From: Pedobacter mendelii
Lineage (GTDB): Bacteria; Bacteroidota; Bacteroidia; Sphingobacteriales; Sphingobacteriaceae
Length of the DNA: 64,000 nt
Direction of reading: 5' to 3'
Assembly (NCBI RefSeq): GCF_014635725.1
Contig: NZ_BMDJ01000001.1
Location: 1-64,000, forward strand
In this document: positions 7,462 to 16,369 of the stretch, in pieces
Position numbering within the stretch: the stretch's first letter is position 1
Layout of the letters: the number at the start of each line of letters is the position of its first letter
Notes under the pieces: generated by a model
The model's input: only the letters and a program-made list of their open reading frames with translations
Database searches by the model: none
Told to the model about the DNA's origin: nothing
Position numbers and translations under genes: made by a program

Positions 7462-8430
7462 CTATTTATCAGGAACTTGTTCTCGTATTTCTTTGTGATT
7501 GTCTTGTATGGAGTTTCCTTCGGTTTCTATTTCTATTTCTTTAGTTGTTACTGCGTAGTGCGATGGATGAATTTCTGAACCGTAAGCTATTGCATAGGCT
7601 TTAGTAAACTCTGCCCCGAAATATAAAATGATTGATGAATAATATGTCCACAATAGCAAAATGATTAATGAACCTGCTGAGCCGTAAGTGCCGCCCACAT
7701 TACTAGAACCAATATAAAATGAAATAGCAAATTTACCTATCATAAATAGCACTGCAGTAACTATAGCACCAGATATTACATCTCGCCATTTGATTAATGC
7801 ATCTGGCAATACCTTAAAAATCACACCGAATATAAGTGAGATTACGCCAAGCGTTATAATTTGATTTATGATATAGAAAACTACAACAGATACACCTTGA
7901 AAACGAGCTTGCAATCGATCATTAAATCCATCTAAAACTGTTGTAATAGATAGTGAAACCAATAAGATAAACCCTAAACTTATTATCACTGAAAATGAAA
8001 GAAAACGATTTTGTAACATCTTCAGCCAATCTCTTTTTGGTTTAGGTTTTAAACCCCAAATCATATTAATGGAATCCTGAATATCGCCAAAGACAGTAGT
8101 TGCACCAATAAGCAGAGTGATTAAACCGATGGTAAAGGCCACTGTACTTTTGCCATTTAAGTAAGCGCCTTTAATTATTTCTTGTAACTCTAATGCAGTT
8201 TCTTTACCTAAAAAACCAGCCAATTGCCCGTAAACCTGACCTTCTGCAGCTTCTCTTCCTAAAAAAATACCACAAAGTGAGATGATAACCACTAGTAGCG
8301 GTGCCATCGAAAAAACGGTATAGTAGGCTAAAGATGCACTTAACTTAGTTACTTTATGAGTGGTAAAACCCTTAAATGAAGCTTTTAAGACCTCCCATAT
8401 TCCTTTTATTGATACTTTCTTCCTTTTCAT
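7462..8430 (-). CDS. YihY/BrkB-family inner-membrane protein
   Basis: The 322-residue protein has about six hydrophobic segments. The family's N-terminal block is present (KLSASLAYYTVFSMAPLLVV, near residues 29-48), as is the C-terminal transmembrane region GGTYGSAGSLIILLLWTYY. YihY-like proteins are widespread integral membrane proteins once misnamed RNase BN; the transport function is not established. A charged tail after residue about 290 is probably cytoplasmic. The gene converges on yjbQ with only 14 bp between stops and no visible hairpin there. Confidence 0.9.
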   Translation of the reverse strand: MKRKKVSIKGIWEVLKASFKGFTTHKVTKLSASLAYYTVFSMAPLLVVIISLCGIFLGREAAEGQVYGQLAGFLGKETALELQEIIKGAYLNGKSTVAFTIGLITLLIGATTVFGDIQDSINMIWGLKPKPKRDWLKMLQNRFLSFSVIISLGFILLVSLSITTVLDGFNDRLQARFQGVSVVVFYIINQIITLGVISLIFGVIFKVLPDALIKWRDVISGAIVTAVLFMIGKFAISFYIGSSNVGGTYGSAGSLIILLLWTYYSSIILYFGAEFTKAYAIAYGSEIHPSHYAVTTKEIEIETEGNSIQDNHKEIREQVPDK

Positions 8431-8601
8431 AAATGCTCCGGCTGATATATATCACAACCGAAGATTTTTACTTATTGTTTGAGAAACCTCAATAAAAGAT
8501 TAGAAAGGAGCGTAATTGAATATTCTTAATCCTTTTAAAACACTTTAATTTTGAATATTAAATAGATACCATAAATGATTGGTAAGAATTCAATTTTTGC
8601 G

Positions 8602-9921
8602 TTACTTAATTTTTATCCAGGCTACAATATCGTTAATTAGTGTTGCTGATACGCTGGAGAATGCTTGGTATTGAGCACCTGTACCCTTTTCAACTTGCTG
8701 ACTTAAAAGATGATTTAATTCAGGATAAAATTTAAACTCTGCATTTTTGTTATTTGCCAACCCAGCTTTCCATAAATCAAAATCCTGTTTTGAAACCTGA
8801 TAATCATTTCCACCTTGTATAATAAAAATCCGTGGTTTAGTTAATTTTTGTGCAGCAGCAACCTGATTGTAATTGTTAAGGTCTATCCAGTAAGAAGCAG
8901 GTAAACCCAATACTATCGAATCTGGCTTAATCGTACCCAATTGAGTTATTCTACCTTTATCAATTTCTTTAATCGCCAAATCAAATTGCGATTTAGCATT
9001 TTTAGCGGTATCATTTGATTTCTCAAATAGATATTTATTTTGTTCCTCAATCATATCGGCCAATTTTCTTGCAGGTGCAGCGGCCAAAATAATTCCGCCT
9101 AAATCAGGCACAGCAGCTGCAATTCTTGGGGCAAGCATACCGCCTAAACTATGACCAAAAAGATAAATGTTTTTCAAATCAGCACCTGGAATTGTTTTTG
9201 CCATAGCCAGTGCCGATTGCGCATCATCCATAACTTCTTCCTTAACTGTAAAAGCCTTTCCAAATTCGTAAGGATAAATTAAAGTTCTTTTAACGTATCT
9301 GATAGATCCAATGCCTTGAGCCGCTAATCCTGCTGCCAAATCTTTAAATGGTTTATTTGGACCAATCGTTTCGTCCATATCACCAGGACCAGAACCATGT
9401 ACAAAAACTACCATAGGAAAGTTTTTATTGTTTTTTGGCGTGGTAATCACCGCAGCAAGTTGATGCTTGGCATCGGTGATGTAAGCCTGCTTTTCTGAAT
9501 ACAATGTTGTATCTGCGTATGATGGAGCTAAGTATTTTGTAACTGATGGTTTAGGAGCAAGAAAAAATCCAACGATTTTTTGTGTCTTGTTAAATCCCAA
9601 AATGAAATTCTGAGAACCTCTTTCAAACTCGCCTTCTACAGTTACAGCAAAAAATTCTCCTTGGGTTTTACTTTGGGTTGCATCCAATGCTTTAGCCTTA
9701 CCTAAACTTTGGTTAATATCTGTCCAAAGTTTTTTTAATTGCTCTTCTGATAATTTTGCTTTCACAGTTTCATCAAAATTGCTATAGGCTTCAGTATATT
9801 TTTCCTCTGTCAAAAGTTGAAAAAAGTTGTTGGCACTATTAAATAGACTAATTACGTTTTGTGAGAATGATGCTTTTGATATAAATAATAGCGCAAATAC
9901 TAATAAAATGCTTTTTTTCAT
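8602..9921 (-). CDS. secreted alpha/beta-hydrolase with N-terminal DUF3887-like domain
   Basis: The 439-residue protein begins with a signal peptide (about residues 1-20, ending SKASFSQ). Residues about 25-130 resemble DUF3887, a small domain common before serine hydrolases. The hydrolase domain has the oxyanion region VFVHGSGPGDMDE and nucleophile elbow GHSLGG (near residue 255). The acid is probably in GGNDYQ (near 393) and the catalytic His in ELNHLL (near 418). It is probably a periplasmic esterase or acyl-peptidase-like enzyme with unknown substrate. It stands alone on the minus strand. Confidence 0.85.
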   Translation of the reverse strand: MKKSILLVFALLFISKASFSQNVISLFNSANNFFQLLTEEKYTEAYSNFDETVKAKLSEEQLKKLWTDINQSLGKAKALDATQSKTQGEFFAVTVEGEFERGSQNFILGFNKTQKIVGFFLAPKPSVTKYLAPSYADTTLYSEKQAYITDAKHQLAAVITTPKNNKNFPMVVFVHGSGPGDMDETIGPNKPFKDLAAGLAAQGIGSIRYVKRTLIYPYEFGKAFTVKEEVMDDAQSALAMAKTIPGADLKNIYLFGHSLGGMLAPRIAAAVPDLGGIILAAAPARKLADMIEEQNKYLFEKSNDTAKNAKSQFDLAIKEIDKGRITQLGTIKPDSIVLGLPASYWIDLNNYNQVAAAQKLTKPRIFIIQGGNDYQVSKQDFDLWKAGLANNKNAEFKFYPELNHLLSQQVEKGTGAQYQAFSSVSATLINDIVAWIKIK

Positions 9922-10134
9922 GAAGTTACAATGTATTGTTTATTGGTTTGATACACCAAAGTTAATAATATTTGATTCCTATTTTGTTAAATTAAAACGA
10001 ATTGGTTAGTTTTTTATTTAAAAACCATCAATGGATTTTCACGCTATTAAGATGTCGAACAATAGCGTTCAATTCCAACCAGCTGTAAAGGTTAAATTGT
10101 GATATCAAAAAAGTAAAAAAAAATTTAACCTGCT

Positions 10135-10225
10135 CACAATAATTTCGATTCTCAGCGTTTATGTATGTGAGAGCGTTAATTTAGATGACGGGGATGCTGC
10201 TTCGGCGGAATCCCCGTTTCTTTTT
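10135..10225 (+). ncRNA. candidate short structured RNA, copy A, ending in a terminator hairpin
   Basis: This 396-bp intergenic stretch (9922-10317) has no gene. From CACAATAA through GAGAGCGTTAATTTAGATGA it closely matches a second copy at 11657-11748. The 3' part folds as ACGGGGAT/ATCCCCGT with an inner CTGC/GCGG stem capped by a TTCG tetraloop, followed by TTTCTTTTT on the plus strand. The two copies differ compensatorily at one stem pair, which suggests selection on RNA structure. Neighbouring genes run on the opposite strand. No clear promoter was identified, and no known RNA family is recognised. Confidence 0.5.
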
Positions 10226-10317
10226 ATATCAGGCTTGATTCCTCTACTTTCTGTACATTAAAAAGGGATACCTTTTTAAAAATGTCCCTTTTCAGATATA
10301 TGATAGAGTTACGAATT

Positions 10318-10704
10318 TTAACTTTTTATTTCATGCACACTTGAAGTGTTTTGAAAATCATTTGAGAAATTTTTGAACTTGCGAGGTTTTAAAATTATAC
10401 ACAAACCTAAACCGATAAGCACCAAAGCAGTTGTAATTTTCGATAGTTCAAAATCTAAAATGGTGATATCTCTCAGTGTAAATATTGCACCAATTATAGT
10501 TAAAGCCAACCAGCCACTACCTTGGAAATTTTTACGATACCCTATCCACAAACCAGCACCGAGCATGATGGTATGCCAGCTTAATACCCAATGTGGTATG
10601 TCAATTCCAGTATTTCGCAGCAAGAATACAGAACCGATTACAACGATTAAAATGCCTAAACCCATTTGTTTATCTGCGTGGTTTTTTTTGATTAGATTTT
10701 CCAT
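10318..10704 (-). CDS. small LiaI/LiaF-TM-like membrane protein
   Basis: The 128-residue protein has four hydrophobic stretches: GLGILIVVIGSVFLL, WHTIMLGAGLWIG, GWLALTIIGAIFTLRDI and TTALVLIGLGLCIIL. They are separated by short charged turns. The pattern GxGILIVVxGxxFLLRNxG is typical of the transmembrane part of LiaF/LiaI-type proteins (DUF5668). The C-terminal soluble LiaF domain is absent, so this is the membrane module alone. Such proteins occur near envelope-stress regulators, but none is adjacent here. Its role is unknown. Confidence 0.7.
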   Translation of the reverse strand: MENLIKKNHADKQMGLGILIVVIGSVFLLRNTGIDIPHWVLSWHTIMLGAGLWIGYRKNFQGSGWLALTIIGAIFTLRDITILDFELSKITTALVLIGLGLCIILKPRKFKNFSNDFQNTSSVHEIKS

Positions 10705-10874
10705 GACCTTTGTTTTTATATATCAAATGTATCATGAAAATGAAAGCCGGAGAATGGCTTTTCTTTAAATTACTTTAATTTATCGGTGAGTGAAGCAAAA
10801 GTATCGGTAGAAAGATTCGGCTGTTTTTAAAGATTAAAAAAATATCGGTAAAACACATAATTGCCGTCATCCTG

Positions 10875-11564
10875 CTACTCAAAAACTAAAATTTTATCGC
10901 CTTCAGCCATAATCACACTAGATGTTAAGCCGATAAATAGTCCATGAGCCAGCAAGCCATCAATTTGATTTAAAGCGAGTGCAAGTTTTTCAGGTTTATC
11001 TAATAGTCCGAAATCAACATCTACAATATAGTTCCCATTATCACTTATAAAGGTCATCTCATCCTTTTTTCTTAATACAGCTTTGCCATTCAAAGCTGCT
11101 AATTGATTCAAAACATATTGTAAGGCCAGCGGAACAACTTCAACAGGAACGGTAAATGCACCGAGCCTATCTACTTTTTTTGATGAATCGGTAATTATAA
11201 TTGAGTTCTTACTTAAGGAAGCAATGATTTTTTCTCTGAATAATGCTCCACCTCCACCTTTAATTAAATTAAGAGATTCTGTAAATTCATCGGCGCCATC
11301 TATGCTGATATCTATTGAGCCTAACGTTTCGAGTTTCAAGATTGGAATGCCTAAAGAAAGAGCCAATTCTTCGGTTTTTACAGAGCTTGCCGCAGCTTTT
11401 ATTTTTAAACCAGCCTGAATACGCTTAGCCAATTCTTTTATTGCAAAAGTTGCAGTACTGCCTGTACCTAAACCAACAACATCATTATCATTAACAAGTT
11501 GAACAGCAGCCTTTGCGGCTGCTAATTTTTCTTGGTCTTGCTTATTCTTATCAATGCCTTCCAT
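10875..11564 (-). CDS. rpiA: ribose-5-phosphate isomerase A
   Basis: The 229-residue enzyme interconverts ribose 5-phosphate and ribulose 5-phosphate in the pentose phosphate pathway. RpiA motifs are all present: GLGTGSTATFAIKEL (residues 32-46), DGADEFTESLNLIKGGGGALFREK (about 90-113, holding substrate-binding Asp residues and the catalytic Glu of the FREK motif) and a later Lys-containing strand. Length is normal. It is the only gene on its transcript as far as can be seen. A TACTTTTG box abuts its start codon. Confidence 0.96.
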   Translation of the reverse strand: MEGIDKNKQDQEKLAAAKAAVQLVNDNDVVGLGTGSTATFAIKELAKRIQAGLKIKAAASSVKTEELALSLGIPILKLETLGSIDISIDGADEFTESLNLIKGGGGALFREKIIASLSKNSIIITDSSKKVDRLGAFTVPVEVVPLALQYVLNQLAALNGKAVLRKKDEMTFISDNGNYIVDVDFGLLDKPEKLALALNQIDGLLAHGLFIGLTSSVIMAEGDKILVFE

Positions 11565-11569
11565 AAAAG

Positions 11570-11577
11570 CAAAAGTA
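11570..11577 (-). promoter_or_regulatory. candidate -7 box (TACTTTTG) abutting rpiA start
   Basis: The minus strand reads TACTTTTG, an exact TAnnTTTG match, with TTG 23 bp upstream, within the 17-23 bp reported for Flavobacteriia. The start codon begins only 6 nt after the box, so the transcript would be nearly leaderless. Confidence 0.45.
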
Positions 11578-11656
11578 GAGATTTAATATTTATTTGCTAC
11601 CAAAACAAAGAGCAACTCAGCTATTGGAAAGAATATCTATAAAAAAATAATCTCTA

Positions 11657-11748
11657 CACAATAAATCTATTTTACAGCGTTTATATATTCGAGAGCGTTA
11701 ATTTAGATGATGGGGATTCTGCGAAAGTGGAATCTCCATTTCTTTTTT
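11657..11748 (+). ncRNA. candidate short structured RNA, copy B, ending in a terminator hairpin
   Basis: This second copy of the element at 10135-10225 lies about 1.5 kb away in the same orientation, in the 374-bp gap 11565-11938. The stem is ATGGGGATTC/GAATCTCCAT. Relative to copy A one C-G pair has become T-A and one G-C has become G-T, so pairing is kept. The loop differs and the TTTCTTTTTT tract is kept. The upstream segment CAGCGTTTATATATTCGAGA is nearly the same as in copy A. No protein is encoded. Confidence 0.5.
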
Positions 11749-11801
11749 AAGGCAGTTTACAAATCAGCTATAAACAAGAAAGGTTGTATCATAAAACGAA
11801 A

Positions 11802-11871
11802 TGTCATCCTGAGCTTGTCGAAGGACTTGCAAAAACTGCCCTTTGAGGCATTTCGACAGGCTCAACGTGAC
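11802..11871. repeat. imperfect inverted repeat of a dispersed type (GAGCTTGTCGAA)
   Basis: TGAGCTTGTCGAA on the left pairs imperfectly with TTTCGACAGGCTCA on the right, with GTCA/TGAC at the outer ends. A shorter relative with the GAGCTTGTCGAAA word lies at 17866-17898. Such palindromic repeats are frequent between genes in this group of bacteria. Nothing else is seen in 11872-11938. Confidence 0.6.
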
Positions 11872-11938
11872 AAGATTCATAGATAAATGATTTATGAGAC
11901 GGCCTCTTCCTTATTTAATTCAATATAGTTATAACAAA

Positions 11939-14293
11939 TTAAAACCTTCCAACTAACGAAACCCCATAAGTTTTCGGATTTCCTAAATGTGCTGCTCCAA
12001 AATCGTAAGCATAATCTATATAAGTTTTATTGCCAAGGTTTCTTCCCCAGAAAAACAAATCGAATCTCTTATTCGATACGCCCAATTTAGCGTTGAACAA
12101 ATTATAACCTTTTTGCTCAATTTGATTGGCCAAATCGTAAAACTGATTGCCAGTAAACAACCATTCTCCACGGGCAATTAAATTAATTTTTAATGATTTA
12201 TCCAATTCGTAAGCGTATTGAAGTGCAAGCATAGAAGTAATTTGGGGTGTGTATATTTGTCTGTTGCCGTTTAAATTTACTGTGGCACCATTTTGAGGCA
12301 ATTGTAGCGAAGTATATGTTGCATCTGTATAACCAAAATTATAATCTACATTTAAGCCTTTAACGGGCTTCGCAGAAAGTTCTAGCTCCAAACCTTTACT
12401 TGTTAGTTCGCCAGCATTTCTGGTAATCGTAACGGCATCTGGCAAAACCAATACAGGAATTTGTGCATCTGTTAATTTAATATAAAATGCGGCAACGTTG
12501 ATGCTCAGGCGATCATCTAAAAAAATATTCTTAGAACCTATTTCGAAATTATTACTGTATTCAGGTTTGTATGCCACTAAGGGTAAAACCGATGGATCAG
12601 AACCTAGCTGTGTAATACCACCTGCTCTAAAACCTCTGCTATAGCTTGCATAAATAGTAGTATTATCTTCAATTGAATACGCTAAACTAAATTTTGGGGA
12701 AAAAGCTTTGAAATTTGCTGTTGCAGCGGTATCGTTTTGTGTAACAACAGGTTCCATACCATCCATTAAAAATTCGCCTAAAGCAGTTTGTTTTTTATGT
12801 TCGTAATCGTAACGCAAACCAACTGTAGCAGCCAACTTATCGGTGACAGCGTACGTTATTTGTCCGAATGCAGCCAAACCATAACTTTTACCTGTATTGG
12901 TATTTAAGCTGGTAAAAAACGGAAATGGTGCGCCAACCAAAGCTGCATCAGCACCAAAGTATGTTCCTTGCTTTACCGGACTGTTTTGATGAAAACCATA
13001 TAAACCTGCAACCCATTTTAAGTTTGAATTATTAGAAGCCGGAGAACTCAGTTTAAATTCTTGCGTGTAAACCTGAACTTTATTAAAGTCTTTTCCATAG
13101 TTATTTACAATGGAAACACCATCTATTGGAGAGAAATCGCCATCTATTGGTTGTGTATAATAACGGTAATTTGATTGATAAGCAGTTTGAGAACTAAAAT
13201 TTATTGATTCGCCAGCATAATTAGCAGATAATGAAGTATTAAATAAGTTATCTACCATCTTGGTTGTTGCATTCTGATTCAACACAAATGGATTTTCTAA
13301 AGCATCGTTAACCGAACCCGCTAGCGGGAAAGTACCATTATTACGGTTTTCGTTGTGCTTAACATTTAAGGTTAATGCAAATTTATCGCTTGCTAAAAAC
13401 TTTAAATAATAGTTACCTAAATAGCCATGCAGCTTATCAAATTTAGAATTGTTAAAAGAATTGGTGTAAAAACCATCCATACGGTTGTACAAACCCGCAG
13501 CTCCAAAAAATAATTTGTCTTTTACCAGAGCCGTCCGAATACCTGCACTATATCGCTGCTGACCAAAATTACCCACATCAACGCCTGCAAAACCCGAAGT
13601 ATAATTTGATGGTTGCTTTGTAATGATATTAATTACGCCACCCATTGCATTTCTGCCATAAAGAGTTCCCTGCGGGCCACGTAGCACTTCTATTCTTTCT
13701 ACATCAAATAATGATGCGATGTAAGTATCCAAACCGAATTGATTTACACCGTCGATGTATGTTGCAACAGCAGGATCGTAAGACGTTGTTCCAATCCCTC
13801 TTATTGAAGTTATATTCCGACCATCACCAGGGTTACTGCTATAAAGATTTGGAACAATCGTAGCTAAATCACGTGTGTTTTGAATTCGGTAATCTGTTAC
13901 TTTTTCTGCAGTAAATGCAGTTATTGCCGAAGGAATTTTTTGAATATTTTCTTCGGTTTTTTGTGCCGATACCGTTACTTCATCCAATCTGGAATTCGAT
14001 TGCTGCAATACCACATTTAAGGTTTCACTTCCACTAACAAGTTTTATAATGGTAGCATAACCTATTGCACTAATTCTTAAATTTATTTTGCCTGATGGAA
14101 CATTGTTTAACTCAAATTCGCCATTAGAATTTGTTACTGTACTTAAATTTGTATTTAAAACCTGAATATTTACAGCAGAAATTGATGCAGCATTTGCATC
14201 TTTAACTGTTCCTGTAATTTTACTTTTTTGCTGTGCATTCACTGCAAAGCAGATTAACATACTTATGCCTATCAACGATAAGATTCTTTTCAT
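11939..14293 (-). CDS. TonB-dependent outer-membrane receptor with carboxypeptidase-regulatory-like N-terminal domain
   Basis: The 784-residue protein starts with a signal peptide (ends CFAVNAQ). It continues with a CarboxypepD_reg-like domain (about 24-105, KITGTVKDANAASISAVNIQ). A plug domain follows (about 115-225, DVERIEVLRGPQGTLYGRNAMGG), then a 22-strand-type beta-barrel ending in a terminal aromatic (VGRF). It is of the conventional TonB-receptor size rather than the roughly 1000-residue SusC type, and no SusD follows. It lies 79 bp after a cytochrome gene, with a hairpin terminator between, so it is probably separately transcribed. The ligand could be a sugar, metal or cofactor; the sequence does not say. 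Confidence 0.9.
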   Translation of the reverse strand: MKRILSLIGISMLICFAVNAQQKSKITGTVKDANAASISAVNIQVLNTNLSTVTNSNGEFELNNVPSGKINLRISAIGYATIIKLVSGSETLNVVLQQSNSRLDEVTVSAQKTEENIQKIPSAITAFTAEKVTDYRIQNTRDLATIVPNLYSSNPGDGRNITSIRGIGTTSYDPAVATYIDGVNQFGLDTYIASLFDVERIEVLRGPQGTLYGRNAMGGVINIITKQPSNYTSGFAGVDVGNFGQQRYSAGIRTALVKDKLFFGAAGLYNRMDGFYTNSFNNSKFDKLHGYLGNYYLKFLASDKFALTLNVKHNENRNNGTFPLAGSVNDALENPFVLNQNATTKMVDNLFNTSLSANYAGESINFSSQTAYQSNYRYYTQPIDGDFSPIDGVSIVNNYGKDFNKVQVYTQEFKLSSPASNNSNLKWVAGLYGFHQNSPVKQGTYFGADAALVGAPFPFFTSLNTNTGKSYGLAAFGQITYAVTDKLAATVGLRYDYEHKKQTALGEFLMDGMEPVVTQNDTAATANFKAFSPKFSLAYSIEDNTTIYASYSRGFRAGGITQLGSDPSVLPLVAYKPEYSNNFEIGSKNIFLDDRLSINVAAFYIKLTDAQIPVLVLPDAVTITRNAGELTSKGLELELSAKPVKGLNVDYNFGYTDATYTSLQLPQNGATVNLNGNRQIYTPQITSMLALQYAYELDKSLKINLIARGEWLFTGNQFYDLANQIEQKGYNLFNAKLGVSNKRFDLFFWGRNLGNKTYIDYAYDFGAAHLGNPKTYGVSLVGRF

Positions 14294-14319
14294 TTTTTCG
14301 CTCTATCCATTTTAAAATA

Positions 14320-14347
14320 AAACGGCTGGTGTTTCCACCAACCGTTT
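14320..14347 (-). terminator. terminator after the cytochrome c/beta-propeller gene
   Basis: AAACGG-TGGTG and CACCA-CCGTTT pair as an interrupted stem, and on the minus strand TTTTATTTT follows. It separates the DUF1080/cytochrome pair from the TonB-dependent receptor gene. Confidence 0.65.
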
Positions 14348-14372
14348 AACCAACTAAACTAACTATCTTTTT

Positions 14373-16358
14373 TTATTTATCCAATGAATTAATCCATGCA
14401 GCAATTTTTAAAGCATCTGCCTTAGTTACCTGAGGCATTGGCGGCATTTCTGTTGAATAACCCGGCCAGTTTTGAGGCTGAGGATTATGAATTAAATTAT
14501 AAATTTTCTCTGGAGAATACTTGCGCTTTGCAATTTCTAAAAACGGCGGACCGATTTGTCTTTTAGTGGGATTATGACAAGCTAAGCAGGTATTTTTCGT
14601 CAACAATCCTTCTACCTCTTTATACGTTGGCGCTTTTGATGATGCTAATGTTGTACTAACTTTTGCCCGGGTAGTATTTGTGGCACTTTTTGCTTCTGGC
14701 TTAGTTCCAGTTGATGCCTTTGGTTTAGCAGAAGGTTTAACTGGCGTAGACGAAGCTTTCGGTCCGGATTCCGAATTTTTTGTGCTTACTTCACTCATCG
14801 GTAATTTATCCCCATCAGCAATTTGATTTAAGGTATAATAAGCTACAGGATGAACCAAAGAATAAAAACCTTCTTTATCACGAACACCATCTAAAGTTAA
14901 CGTGTGGATATAATACTGACGAAGATTTGGAATGATAAGTCGTGCTTTCATACCATCGGCAGAAACTTTTACACCAGTAATTTTTAAGGTTTCTACATTT
15001 ACCGGAGGCGAACCATAAACCGGATGATATTTATAAATAAAACTTTCTGCTGCATACGATGCCAAATCTTCTGCTGATTTACGATCAACAGGTTTTGTAA
15101 ATTCAACCTCAAATCCATCTGGCATTGAACGAACAGCTTTCATTTCGAAAGGCACTTTGTTATTGTAAACCAAGCGTTCTAAACCTTCGTTTGCATCACC
15201 AGCCGAACCCCAACCACGGTTGGTTTCGCCAACAAATAATGAACCATCAGTACCCCATGCTAATCGCAATACACCAGAACGAAATCCTTTTCTAAATAAG
15301 AAAGCAGCACCTTGTTCCTCGCCTTTTACAGTTTCAAGGAAAATTCTTGAGATAATACTCATGCCTTGGTCGCCAGCTAAAATTTGCCCTGCAAAAGGAC
15401 CAAATGTGTTTTCCGGAATTTTAACAGGTTCTGATGATGAGATGCCTAAAATGCCATAGGGCAACCAAACAGAAGGCAGACGTAATTCTGGAAACACTTT
15501 TTTCATGTCAAAAAGCGTTTTAAAGGTTTCGTTAACTCTGTTTTCTGGTTTGATGTACCTACCTTGTTCGTTTTTAATGCGGCGTTCATCTATATTAGCA
15601 TAGAAAAAATCTGATTGTAATTTCACAGGAGAATCTGGTCGGTCGCTCCATTTTAAACTTGCCGGATGACCCATAAAATCACCTTTATTCACTTTCCATA
15701 AACCGCCTGATCCTACCCAATCGCCTTGGTTTTCGGTATAATAAAATTGATTATCAATCATGCCAATACCAGCAGGAGAACGAAAGCCAGCTGCATAAGG
15801 AGTCATTTTACCATCTTCGGTAATGTTCATAGCCCAGCCACGCATTGGCACCTTACTTTCTCCTCTCCACCATTCTTCATCGCCGAAAGCTACATTCGCT
15901 GTTACCAGAAATGTTCCATCAGCAGCTATTTTTGGTCCGAAGCTATATTCGTGGTAATGCCCGCTAATTGGCCATGCATAAACCGTTTCATAAACATCGG
16001 CTTTGCCATCCATATTTTTATCAACCAATTTGGTTAATTCGCCACGTTGCGCAACATAAATTGCACCGTTCTTTTGGGCTATACCTAAAATCTCGTGTAA
16101 ACCTGTTGCAAACTTGCGGAAATAAGGTTTCGTGCTTGTTGGGTTTTCAACAATCCAAACATCACCTCTTCGGGTAGAAATTCCTAAATCTCCGTTTGGC
16201 ATAGTAACTAAACCCCCAACTTCTAAAATTGGTCCTTCTGGTACACGTACTTTATTAATTCTGAAAAAATCTTCTTCCTTTGGTGTTTCCTGGGCAAAAA
16301 GCGCAGAGCAACTTAGGCTTAGCGCCATCATTGCTAATGTTTTAAATGTATATCTCAT
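14373..16358 (-). CDS. secreted beta-propeller (sorbosone dehydrogenase-like) protein with C-terminal cytochrome c domain
   Basis: The 661-residue protein has a signal peptide (ends CSALFAQ). A large N-terminal region (about 35-500) has propeller-like repeats such as GGLVTMPNGDLGISTRRGDVWIVENP-type blades, resembling glucose/sorbosone dehydrogenase-like domains. A Ser/Lys/Ala/Pro-rich linker (about 525-575) precedes a c-type cytochrome domain. That domain has CLACH at residues 590-594 and the axial Met probably in TEMPPMP near the end. It starts 11 bp after the DUF1080 gene, so the two are coupled. A periplasmic electron-transfer or sugar-oxidising role is inferred; no PQQ-binding residues were verified. 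Confidence 0.75.
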   Translation of the reverse strand: MRYTFKTLAMMALSLSCSALFAQETPKEEDFFRINKVRVPEGPILEVGGLVTMPNGDLGISTRRGDVWIVENPTSTKPYFRKFATGLHEILGIAQKNGAIYVAQRGELTKLVDKNMDGKADVYETVYAWPISGHYHEYSFGPKIAADGTFLVTANVAFGDEEWWRGESKVPMRGWAMNITEDGKMTPYAAGFRSPAGIGMIDNQFYYTENQGDWVGSGGLWKVNKGDFMGHPASLKWSDRPDSPVKLQSDFFYANIDERRIKNEQGRYIKPENRVNETFKTLFDMKKVFPELRLPSVWLPYGILGISSSEPVKIPENTFGPFAGQILAGDQGMSIISRIFLETVKGEEQGAAFLFRKGFRSGVLRLAWGTDGSLFVGETNRGWGSAGDANEGLERLVYNNKVPFEMKAVRSMPDGFEVEFTKPVDRKSAEDLASYAAESFIYKYHPVYGSPPVNVETLKITGVKVSADGMKARLIIPNLRQYYIHTLTLDGVRDKEGFYSLVHPVAYYTLNQIADGDKLPMSEVSTKNSESGPKASSTPVKPSAKPKASTGTKPEAKSATNTTRAKVSTTLASSKAPTYKEVEGLLTKNTCLACHNPTKRQIGPPFLEIAKRKYSPEKIYNLIHNPQPQNWPGYSTEMPPMPQVTKADALKIAAWINSLDK

Positions 16359-16369
16359 CGTAATACAGA

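Noticed and set aside
10373..10768. 131-residue frame on the plus strand
   Set aside because: It is antisense to the small LiaF-TM-like gene, whose hydrophobic helices and start make better sense.
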